Source: Mycoplasmatota bacterium (GTDB taxonomy: Bacteria; Bacillota_I; Bacilli_A; Izemoplasmatales; Hujiaoplasmataceae). From it: DNA of 64,000 nucleotides. This document shows, in pieces, positions 46,630-55,600 of this stretch (the stretch's first letter is position 1; the number at the start of each line of letters is the position of its first letter). The position numbers were made by a program, and so were the translations under genes. The notes under the pieces are model-generated. The model made no database searches. It worked only from the letters and a program-made list of their open reading frames with translations, and had not been told where the DNA came from. The stretch lies in contig CP076020.1 in assembly GCA_018622675.1 (NCBI GenBank), positions 434,001 through 498,000 of the forward strand, written 5' to 3'.

Positions 46630-47522
46630 AAAAAGCAGAAGATTATTTAAAAGCTTTTGATAAGCCTGTAGATTATGACAAGTTAATAGATGATTTCATG
46701 GCAGATGAAATGATAAAAAAATTTATCATGGATCATGATTTAACTCGAGATCAGATTATTAAAGCCAGTCATGTTTTTTTAACGTTTAAAGAAGAAAGAG
46801 AAATATGTAACCAATGCCATAGTATTGAAGAATGTAAATTGAAAACCGTTGGTTTTACACCACATCTCACATACTATAACAAGCGTATACAAATTGAATA
46901 TTCACGCTGTAGATATAACCAATCTAAATTTGCAAATAATATAGATGCTTTGTACATACCCAAAAGAATTTTTGAGGCTTCAATAGAGGATATGGATCTT
47001 GTAGGTGAAAGCAGAAAAGAAATTCACCGATATATGTTAGATTTCATAAAAAATTATGATAAAAATCACTTTATCAAAGGCATGTATATTTCAGGAAAAT
47101 ACGGATCTGGTAAAACTTATGTGCTTGCAGCTTTAGCCAACCAACTTGCTAAAAACGACCACAAAATTATATTTGCCTATTATCCTGATTTGGTTCGCGA
47201 ATTAAAGTCAAGTATAGGTACAGGAGATTTAGAACAAAAAATTACTAAATTAAAGGCTATTGATATTTTATTTTTAGATGATATCGGCGGAGAATATTTT
47301 TCTAAATTTATTAGAGACGAAGTCTTGGGTTCGATTTTACAACACAGATTACTAGACAATTTGCCTACTTTCTTTTCTAGTAATTTTCCAATCAGTGAGT
47401 TAGTGAATGTTTTAAAAGATTCAAACTCCCAACAAGAATCAATTAGTGCCTTGCGCATTGTTCAAAGAATTAAAAGAATGTCAAAAGAGTTTGTCTTGAA
47501 AGATATGCCTCGTATATCTTGA
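46626..47522 (+). CDS. dnaI: Primosomal helicase loader DnaI
   Basis: 298 aa. The N-terminal helicase-binding part has a cysteine cluster (C-N-Q-C-H, E-C), likely the zinc module. The AAA+ ATPase has Walker A GKYGSGKTYVLAAL and Walker B DILFLDDIGGE. With DnaB it loads the replicative helicase. GAGGAG precedes the ATG. Its TGA stop lies in the thrS promoter -35. Confidence 0.95.
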   Translation: MKKAEDYLKAFDKPVDYDKLIDDFMADEMIKKFIMDHDLTRDQIIKASHVFLTFKEEREICNQCHSIEECKLKTVGFTPHLTYYNKRIQIEYSRCRYNQSKFANNIDALYIPKRIFEASIEDMDLVGESRKEIHRYMLDFIKNYDKNHFIKGMYISGKYGSGKTYVLAALANQLAKNDHKIIFAYYPDLVRELKSSIGTGDLEQKITKLKAIDILFLDDIGGEYFSKFIRDEVLGSILQHRLLDNLPTFFSSNFPISELVNVLKDSNSQQESISALRIVQRIKRMSKEFVLKDMPRIS

Positions 47523-47546
47523 CAAATTTTAAAACAATCGTATAAT
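47519..47546 (+). promoter_or_regulatory. Promoter of T-box-thrS
   Basis: TTGACA (47519-47524) and TATAAT (47541-47546), spacer 16. The perfect -35 overlaps the dnaI stop codon. Confidence 0.88.
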
Positions 47547-47559
47547 AGAATTAGAAACG

Positions 47560-47750
47560 AAGAAAAGGACACGATTATTATTTATTTGATATAAGCGACT
47601 ATGGGACGGTGTAAGCCATTGAATCAATAATAGTAATTACTACCTTGGAGTTTGCTCTAATAAAGCACGTACCAGGCGTTAACGGTTTGAGGTATAAAAT
47701 AAGGTGGTACCGCGATTGATTCGCCCTTTAAGCAAAGGGCGTTTTTTTAT
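47560..47750 (+). ncRNA. T-box riboswitch (threonine) with terminator
   Basis: The T-box sequence AAGGTGGTACCGCG is at 47701-47714. Terminator: CGCCCTTT (47722-47729) with AAAGGGCG (47734-47741), then T7. The upstream Stem I has an apical GGTG loop near 47606 and threonine codons (ACT/ACC) in the expected specifier strand near 47637-47643. Uncharged tRNA-Thr should stabilise the antiterminator. Confidence 0.92.
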
Positions 47751-47767
47751 TTTTAAGGAGGAAAAAA

Positions 47768-49672
47768 ATGAAAATAACTTTACCTGATGGATCAATATTG
47801 AATTATGATGAACCAAAAAAATTATCTGAAATAGCTGATGATATTTCAATATCTTTAAGAAAGAAAAGCTTGGTAGCTAAAGTAGATGGGAAATTAATGG
47901 ATATGGATAGAGTCATTTCTGATCATGCTCAAGTAGCTTTTTTAACTGATAAAGATGATGAGTCTCTTGAAGTCTTAAGACATTCTACAGCTCATTTATT
48001 AGCTGAAGCTGTAAAAAAATTATATCCGCAAGCCAAGTTTGGAGTGGGACCAGTCATAGAAGATGGTTTCTACTACGATATTGATTTAGGCGATGATGTT
48101 TTAACGGAATCAGATTTAACTGTGATTGAAAAAGAAATGAAGAAAATTGCTTCTCAAAATGCTCAGATTAAGCGTTCAGTTTTATCTTATGAAGAAGCTT
48201 TAGAAAAATTTAAAAATGATGAATATAAGATAGAACTTATTAAAGGCTTACCAGAAGATGAAGAGATAAGTATCTATGCACAAGATCATTTTACTGATTT
48301 GTGTAGAGGACCGCATTTGCCTGGCACAAAGTGGATAAAACATTTTAAATTATTATCTTTGGCTGGGGCATACTGGCGTGGTAATAGCGATAACAAACAA
48401 TTAACAAGAGTTTATGGAACATCTTTTTTTACAAAAGAAGATCTAGATGAACATTTAAGAGTATTAGAAGAAAGAAAGAAAAGAGATCATAGAAAACTAG
48501 GGAAAGAACTTGATTTGTTTATGTTAAGTGAATTTGGACCTGGATTTCCTTTCTGGTTACCAAATGGAATGATTCTCCGTAGAGAACTAGAAAATTTTTG
48601 GTATGATACACATATTAAAGCGGGATATGATTTAATTCAGACACCGATTATGTTAAATAAAGAATTATGGGAAATATCTGGCCACTGGAAAAATTATCAT
48701 GAAAATATGTACACATCAGAAATAGATGACAGAGAGTTTGCTGTAAAGCCAATGAACTGTCCAGGTGGGATTTTAGTATATAAGAGAGACTTGCATTCAT
48801 ATAAAGATTTTCCACTAAAACTAGGTGAACTTGGCTTAGTACATCGTCACGAAGCAAGTGGTGCTTTAAATGGACTTTTTAGAGTAAGAAACTTTACTCA
48901 AGATGATGCGCATATATATATGACTGAGGACATGATTAAAGATGAGGTCATAGAATTAGTTAAACTATATGATTATATGTACAGTGTTTTTGGTTTAGAA
49001 TATCATATTGAACTTTCAACTAGACCGGAAGATAAATATATAGGTGAAATAGAGACATGGGATAAGTCTGAGAAAGCACTGGCTGATGCTCTAGATGCTA
49101 TGGGGCAAGACTATATAGTGAATGAAGGTGATGGGGCGTTTTATGGACCTAAGCTAGATTTCAAATTAAAAGATTCAATGAAAAGAATTTGGCAATGTGG
49201 AACTATTCAATTAGACATGAATTTACCTGAAAGATTCGATTTAACCTACATTAATGATGAAGGTGAAAAGAAACGTCCGGTGATGCTTCATAGAGCATTA
49301 TACGGTTCTATAGAAAGGTTTATTGGTATTTTAATTGAACATTATGCTGGAGCTTTCCCAACCTGGATGTCACCGGTTCAAGTAGAAGTGATACCAGTGA
49401 ATAATGATTATCATTTGGATTTTTCAAAAGACTTAGTAGGCAGTTTGTCTTCTGAAAAAATCAGAGTTAAACTAGATGATAGGGATGAAAAGCTTGGGTA
49501 TAAAATTAGGGAAGCACAAACTAAGAAAATTCCATATCAAATAGTTGTAGGAGATAATGAAGTTGAATCTGGACAAGTAACCTACAGACGCTATGGTGAG
49601 AAAAAGCAAGTGACAGTCAAAATCAATGAATTTATAGAAATGATAAAAAAAGAAATAGCTGACAAGGCATAA
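47768..49672 (+). CDS. thrS: Threonyl-tRNA synthetase
   Basis: 634 aa, full length. TGS domain (1-60), editing domain with HSTAHLLAEAVK and CRGPHLP, class II core (MNCPGG; RHEASGALNGLFRVRNF; ALYGSIERFIGILIEHYAGAF) and anticodon-binding domain. The zinc ligands Cys in MNCPGG and two His appear present. AGGAGG precedes the ATG, and expression is controlled by the T-box. Confidence 0.98.
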   Translation: MKITLPDGSILNYDEPKKLSEIADDISISLRKKSLVAKVDGKLMDMDRVISDHAQVAFLTDKDDESLEVLRHSTAHLLAEAVKKLYPQAKFGVGPVIEDGFYYDIDLGDDVLTESDLTVIEKEMKKIASQNAQIKRSVLSYEEALEKFKNDEYKIELIKGLPEDEEISIYAQDHFTDLCRGPHLPGTKWIKHFKLLSLAGAYWRGNSDNKQLTRVYGTSFFTKEDLDEHLRVLEERKKRDHRKLGKELDLFMLSEFGPGFPFWLPNGMILRRELENFWYDTHIKAGYDLIQTPIMLNKELWEISGHWKNYHENMYTSEIDDREFAVKPMNCPGGILVYKRDLHSYKDFPLKLGELGLVHRHEASGALNGLFRVRNFTQDDAHIYMTEDMIKDEVIELVKLYDYMYSVFGLEYHIELSTRPEDKYIGEIETWDKSEKALADALDAMGQDYIVNEGDGAFYGPKLDFKLKDSMKRIWQCGTIQLDMNLPERFDLTYINDEGEKKRPVMLHRALYGSIERFIGILIEHYAGAFPTWMSPVQVEVIPVNNDYHLDFSKDLVGSLSSEKIRVKLDDRDEKLGYKIREAQTKKIPYQIVVGDNEVESGQVTYRRYGEKKQVTVKINEFIEMIKKEIADKA

Positions 49673-49705
49673 AAAAAACAATCCTCCATTTGACAATGGA
49701 GGATT
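49671..49705. terminator. Terminator between thrS and rqcH
   Basis: AATCCTCCATT (49680-49690) pairs with AATGGAGGATT (49695-49705). T8 on the minus strand ends rqcH; on the plus strand TTTAATTTATTG gives a weaker run. Confidence 0.85.
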
Positions 49706-49709
49706 TAAT

Positions 49710-51374
49710 TTATTGTTTTTTTAACTTTTTGATTTCATCTACATTAGGATCAATATAAATAGTTTTTTGATTGGTATAGGATACAAATGAACCTAATTCT
49801 CCAGGGATCTTTTTAATATTTTTCACTAATGTATAATCTACAGCTACAGAACTAGATTGTTGACTTTTTGAATAATATGCAGCTAAATTAGCTGCGTGTC
49901 GAATACTTGTCTCTGATAAGTTTTCACTTTGTACAACAACGTGTGAACCAGTTTGGTTTTGAACATGGAACCACATGTCGTTTTTCCTTGCATGCTTATG
50001 GGTTAAGTAATTATTCTGTAAGTTATTCTTTCCAACTAGGATTCTTGTATTTGTTTCATCGATATAGGTATCATAATTTAGTTTTTTCTTCTTTTTTTCT
50101 TGCTTGCTTTTCTTTTTGGGTATATATTTTAAGGTCATTAATTCATCGCGAATTTCTTCTAAATCTTTATAATTGTAATTGTGATTGATTTGTTGTTTTA
50201 AACTTATGAAATAATTTAACTCATGTTTGGTTAAAATCATTTGATGATTCAAATGTTTAATGGCTGTTTTTAGTTTTTTGTAGCGTTTAAAATACTTATT
50301 AGCATTTTCAATGACCGATAATCGTCGATCTAAATCAATACTAATATCTTGATTTAATTCATAAGAAAAGCCAGTGTAATGATAATCTGTTGGTTTGATT
50401 TTATATTGGTCTTGAATCAGAAGATCGCCTTTGATTCTATACAGTTCATTATTTTTTGCTTTTTGCAAATCCTTGCTGAGTTTTTCTAATTTGTTCCTAT
50501 ATTTATTGACTTGGTTTTTTGCAAAATTATATAGATATTTATGAATTTGCTTAACTTTTTCTTTATCAGTTTGCTCATGATAATAATACTCCAAAAGTGT
50601 AGACAATGAATCGAAATATTTTTGCTTTTCTTCAAAGATGTCTATGAAATAAAATAATTGCTTATCAGTGTTTTTTAATGTAGGTTTTATTGGCTTTTCA
50701 AGTAAATCTTTGTACGCTTTAAAATAATGTGTAGGTATGTGGTCAGCTTTCCTTAAAATCGCTTTTGCAAGTAAAGGAGAAATACCTCTAATATGATTGA
50801 TGATGTCGCGTTGATCAATGGAATCGTTGGAAAAGAATGTTTTGATTTCTTCTAGGTTTTCAGGATCAATCTTTTCATCTTCTGGAATTTCATATGTAAT
50901 ACCATTTACAATGGTTCGATCTATTTGCTCGAATGGATGTATATGTTTATAAGCGTTTAGTATCTTCATTTGATGATTAAGGATGATTAAGTTTGCATAT
51001 CTACCAAATAATTCAATAACCATTTTATAGGTTTCATGATCACCTATATCATTTTTATTTGTAATAGTTAGTTCTAATATGCGATCATTATTTAGTGATT
51101 TTATTTGATTGATAAAGCCACCTTCAATATGTTTTCTTAAGAACATACAAAAACCGCCTGGCGCATCAAATTTTTCTTCAGGTCGTTTGATTAGATGAAT
51201 TCTAGCTACAGACGTAGAAAGAGATAAATACAAATATTTATTTTGACTATTGGCTCGTATATTAAATAAAAAATCAGTATTTGATATTTGTGATATTTTT
51301 TGAATTTTACCCTGACTTAAATCTTGGTTTAATTCATCAGCTAAGTATTTGATAAATCTGCCATCTACACTCAT
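49710..51374 (-). CDS. rqcH: Ribosome quality control protein RqcH (NFACT family)
   Basis: 554 aa. NFACT-N, coiled-coil (about 270-430) and NFACT-R (ARKNDMWFHVQNQTGSHVVV) domains in order. RqcH binds stalled 50S subunits with peptidyl-tRNA and recruits tRNA-Ala to add a C-terminal alanine tail. D97 and R98 (NNDRILEL) are at the same numbers as the residues essential in Bacillus subtilis RqcH. Older names are FbpA or YloA. It is divergent from gmk, a conserved neighbour. GAGGA precedes the ATG and an extended -10 TGTTATAAT lies at 51412-51420. Confidence 0.95.
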   Translation of the reverse strand: MSVDGRFIKYLADELNQDLSQGKIQKISQISNTDFLFNIRANSQNKYLYLSLSTSVARIHLIKRPEEKFDAPGGFCMFLRKHIEGGFINQIKSLNNDRILELTITNKNDIGDHETYKMVIELFGRYANLIILNHQMKILNAYKHIHPFEQIDRTIVNGITYEIPEDEKIDPENLEEIKTFFSNDSIDQRDIINHIRGISPLLAKAILRKADHIPTHYFKAYKDLLEKPIKPTLKNTDKQLFYFIDIFEEKQKYFDSLSTLLEYYYHEQTDKEKVKQIHKYLYNFAKNQVNKYRNKLEKLSKDLQKAKNNELYRIKGDLLIQDQYKIKPTDYHYTGFSYELNQDISIDLDRRLSVIENANKYFKRYKKLKTAIKHLNHQMILTKHELNYFISLKQQINHNYNYKDLEEIRDELMTLKYIPKKKSKQEKKKKKLNYDTYIDETNTRILVGKNNLQNNYLTHKHARKNDMWFHVQNQTGSHVVVQSENLSETSIRHAANLAAYYSKSQQSSSVAVDYTLVKNIKKIPGELGSFVSYTNQKTIYIDPNVDEIKKLKKQ

Positions 51375-51526
51375 ATTAATTCCTCACAATCATGAAATAA
51401 ATCTAAAATCTATTATAACATAGTTTAATCAATTACTTTAGTCAAAGATTTTATATAAAAAGTTTTACTATTTACCTTTTTTATGGTAAGATATACAATA
51501 ATCATAATTTTAATGGAGGGGTTATT

Positions 51527-52159
51527 CTGAAGTTAAATGAAAGAGGCTTGTTGGTTGTCATAAGTGGGCCATCAGGCGTTGGCAAAGGCACCATTAGAAA
51601 AGCTTTATTTAAAATTCCTGATAATAATTTTGTTTACTCAGTATCAATGACCACAAGGAAGCCACGACAAGGTGAAGTTGATGGCGTTGATTATTTTTTT
51701 GTAAGCCGTGAGGAATTTGAAGAAAGAATTAGAAATAATGGATTTTTGGAATATGCAGAATTTGTTGGTGAGTATTACGGTACACCAATTGATTATATTG
51801 AAAACCAAATGGATAAAGGCAAAGAAGTAATTATTGAAATCGAAGTTCAAGGTGCATTGCAAGTTAGAGAAAGAATGCCTGAGGCAATATTTATTTTTAT
51901 TGTCCCACCTTCAAAGAAATCATTATTGGATAGATTGAAGATTAGAGGAACGGAAGAAGAATCTAAAATTCAAGAACGCATTAGTAAAGCTGAAAGAGAA
52001 TTTGGTTTAGCATATAAATATGATTATATTGTAGTTAATGATGAAGTTGAAAATGCAGCGGATAGAATTTATGCGATTATTCGTGCAGAGCACGCTAAAA
52101 CAGAGCGATCAATTCATAAGTATTATAAATTATTGGAGGATGAAAATGATAAAGGATAA
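51527..52159 (+). CDS. gmk: Guanylate kinase, probable non-ATG start
   Basis: 210 aa from CTG at 51527. It phosphorylates GMP to GDP. P-loop ISGPSGVGKGT, then TTRKPRQGEVDGVDYFFV and EIEVQGALQVRE. The ribosome binding site GGAGGGG (51515-51521) is 5-7 bases from the in-frame CTG, and the codons between give KLNERGLLVV, which matches the N-terminus of other Gmk proteins. An in-frame ATT at 51524 is another rare option. TTG at 51548 has AGAGG only one base away and would drop the conserved residues. rpoZ overlaps its end. Confidence 0.9.
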   Translation: MKLNERGLLVVISGPSGVGKGTIRKALFKIPDNNFVYSVSMTTRKPRQGEVDGVDYFFVSREEFEERIRNNGFLEYAEFVGEYYGTPIDYIENQMDKGKEVIIEIEVQGALQVRERMPEAIFIFIVPPSKKSLLDRLKIRGTEEESKIQERISKAEREFGLAYKYDYIVVNDEVENAADRIYAIIRAEHAKTERSIHKYYKLLEDENDKG

Positions 52160-52490
52160 AGATATAGAAAAGTTAAAAGAAATGAAAGAAGACTTAAAAT
52201 ATATTCCAACACAAGGTAACCGTTTTGGTGATTATAATTTTGGTGGATTTCTTGATGATGAAGAAGAAAAACCGGTAAAATTAAAAAATTTAGATGGTTT
52301 AAGATATCCATCAATAGACAATTTATTAGAAGTTGTTGATTCAAAGTATAAGTTAGCTTATATCGCTGCCAAACGCGCAAAAATTATCAAAAAAACTGAT
52401 TATTCTTCAGTTGATAATAAATGTGTTAAGCCAGTAGGTAAAGCGCTTGAAGAAATTTTAGCAGGAAAAGTTACAGCCAAATTTGAATAA
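52146..52490 (+). CDS. rpoZ: RNA polymerase omega subunit with N-terminal extension
   Basis: 114 aa, against about 65-75 for typical Bacillota omega. The last 60 residues are a normal omega (RYPSIDNLLEVVDSKYKLAYIAAKRAK; KPVGKALEEILAGKV). They are preceded by about 52 charged residues ending GFLDDEEEKPVKLKNLDG. The ATG at 52146 with GGAGG 6 bases upstream supports the long form. An in-frame GTG-type start further upstream in gmk is unlikely. The stop is inside its own terminator. Confidence 0.9.
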   Translation: MIKDKDIEKLKEMKEDLKYIPTQGNRFGDYNFGGFLDDEEEKPVKLKNLDGLRYPSIDNLLEVVDSKYKLAYIAAKRAKIIKKTDYSSVDNKCVKPVGKALEEILAGKVTAKFE

Positions 52491-52505
52491 TTTGGCTTTT
52501 TTTTT
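52475..52505 (+). terminator. Terminator of gmk-rpoZ
   Basis: AGCCAAATT (52475-52483) pairs with AATTTGGCT (52489-52497), then T8. The last codons and stop of rpoZ form the hairpin. Confidence 0.9.
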
Positions 52506-52595
52506 GCAATTTTTTGAGGCTTTACAGTAAATATATCTTATTGATATTTATTTAATCATTTTCCTTAAATTAACAAAATATTATTATTGATAATA

Positions 52596-52604
52596 TGGTA
52601 TAAT
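52596..52604 (+). promoter_or_regulatory. Extended -10 of polC
   Basis: TGGTATAAT 23 bases before the polC TTG; no convincing -35 is seen. Confidence 0.55.
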
Positions 52605-52627
52605 ATTTTAATGATGGAGATGATATT

Positions 52628-55600
52628 TTGGAAAAATTAACTAAATTACTTAATGAAATTGAACTCGATGATCAGATTGTTGAGGATTACGGATATATTG
52701 AATACTTAGAGGTTGATCAAGTCAATAAAACTTGGTTTTTTTCATTTGTTTTTGATAAAGTAATACCTGTATTACACTTCAGACACTTCATAAGCCAGTT
52801 AAAGAAATTAAAAACAATATATTCAAGTATTCATACCATAGATTTTAAGGTATCATTTAATGAAATTGATGGAGAAATACTGGACTATTATGACTATGCT
52901 ATAGATTTATTATCTGAGAATGATAAAAGGATATCTCCACTTAAAACTTACCCCAAAGATTTAGAAGATAGTGTGATAAAAATCTATGTTCCAAAGGGGG
53001 CAATCACACCTTCAACATATAGAAATATTATTGAAAGTCAATTGACAAAATTAGGTTTTGATTTATCGATTCAAGTGCTTGTTGATGAAAACCAATCATC
53101 TATTGAAGAAGAGATAGAAAAAAACACTCAGGAGTTTATTGAACAAAATAAACAATTGGTTTCTCAAGAATCAGTTGAGTATATTTATCTTAACAATTCT
53201 AATCATATTAATGATTTCACCGAAATAAATGATTTACCAAAAACGGATATGGAATTGGAAGAATATAAAGAAAGAAATGGTGGCAAAGCTTTATTTAATA
53301 TAAAAGGAGTATGTGTTTTTGCTGAGATAGATGAATCTAATAATAAGGCAACAGCTAAACTTATTATTACAAATCAGACAGATTCAGTCTATGTGATGAA
53401 AAGAAATATACGGCCAATGGACATGAACTTTTATAAATCTATCAAAGTAGGTATGGGTTTGATAGTGAAAAGTTTTGCGCTGTATGATAATTACATCGGT
53501 GAAACTGTTTTACATGTTATCAATTTGGCACATTCAAACAAGGTTTTATCTAAGGATTTAAGAGTAGATGATGCATCAACAAAAAGAGTTGAGTTACATA
53601 TGCACACAAAGATGTCAGCCTTAGACGGCGTCAATGATGTTAAAGAATACCTTGATAGAGCTGAAAAATGGGGACACAAAGCCATGGGTATTAGTGATAC
53701 AGGCTCTGTACAATCCTATCCTATATTTGAAGCTGCTATTAAAAATAGTTCTGTTAAACCTTTATACGGACTTGAATTAACTTATGTGGATGATGAAGAA
53801 ATTACAATTACAAGAGGTAATGATGATAGGTTGCTTAGTGATGCTACCTTTGTCGTATTTGATATTGAAACGACCGGTTTAAGTGTGACACATGATGAGT
53901 TAATCGAAATAGGTGCTATTAAAGTTAAAAACGGAGCTATTCTTGGAGAATTTGGTGAATTAATAGATCCAGGTATTCCTATTTCACCTTTCACAACTAA
54001 GTTAACTGGTATTACTCAATCAATGGTCAATGGTAAAGCCAAAATAAAAACGGTTTTAGAAGATTTTTATGAGTTTTCTAAAGGTTCAATTTTGGTTGCT
54101 CATAATGCAGAATTTGATTTAGGCTTCATTAACTATAATTACAAAAAATATGGTGTAACTAACCAAATAAATCCATCTATAGATACATTAAATTTAGCAA
54201 AAGTTTTATTACCTGAAAGAACAAGATATGGTCTTGATTCTTTGTCTAGATATTTCAAGGTTAGATTAGATAATCATCACCGTGCAGTTAATGATGCTAA
54301 AGCAACTAATGAGATATTTTTACATTTACTTAAGCAGTTAAGGAAAAATGGTTTTCAGAAATTTTCTGATTTAAACTTAATGTTAAATAAAAGTGAGACT
54401 TTTAAATTTCCTTTCCCTAAACAAATTAATTTAATGGTTAGACAACAGAGTGGTCTAAAAAATTTATATAAAATATTATCTGAAGGTTTAACAACTTACT
54501 TTGATAGAGGCGCTAAAGTAACGAAGTCATTCCTTGATCACCATCGGGAAGGAATACTTATTTCAACGGGTGGTTATGATTCACACTTCTTTGATATAGC
54601 ATTAAATAAAACTAGAAGAGAACTCGTAAAAGCTGCTAAATATTATGATTATTTAGAAGTTCCACCAGTGAGTCATTTTGTTTATTTAGAAGATGAACGT
54701 CCAAATTGGATCAATGTTATCCAAAAGGTCATAAAAGAAATAGTTGATGTGGGTAAAGAACTAAATATTCCCGTAGTCGCGACAGGAGATGTTCACCATC
54801 TAGATCCTAAAGATTTGATGTATAGAGAAATTTTGATAAATACTCCACTCGTTGGTGGTGGCGGATTTCATTCCTTGTATAGTAGAAAGAAAAAGCCAAA
54901 CCAATATTACATGACAACCGAAGAAATGTTAAAAGAGTTTGAGTTTTTAGGAGAAGAAACAGCATATGAAATCGTTGTTAAAAACTCAAATGCAATTGCA
55001 GATATGGTTGACCATATTCAAATTATCCCTGATGAGTTAGCGGCACCAACAGATGAATTTTTAGCCGAACAAGGTGTGCCATCCATAAGTAAAAAAGTAG
55101 AGAAAATGGTTCATGATAAAGTAGCCGAATTATATGGTGAACAAGTGCCTGATTTGGTTCAAAATCGAGTAAATAAAGAATTAGGAAATATCATCAAACA
55201 TAAATTCTCAACTGTTTACTATATTTCACATCTTTTAGTAAAAAAATCATTAGAAGATGGCTATTTGGTTGGTTCTAGAGGATCGGTGGGTTCTTCATTT
55301 GTAGCCACTTTAATGGATATTACAGAGGTAAATCCATTACCACCACATTATGTATGTCCAAAATGTCATTTTACTGCCTTTAAGAAAACCGAGGATGAAA
55401 TTAAAGCATATGGCGAAAATGATTTTGAAAAAGAAAATAAGACATTATTAAGCGAAACAGATTGTGGATGGGATTTACCTAAGCAAAATTGCCCAGTCTG
55501 TCAAACACCATTAAAAAGAGATGGACATGATATACCATTTGAAACTTTTTTAGGCTTTAACGGTGATAAAGTACCAGATATCGATTTAAACTTTTCTGGA

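Noticed and set aside
52038-52145. Longer rpoZ beginning inside gmk
   Set aside because: No ribosome binding site there, while GGAGG is ideally placed for ATG at 52146.
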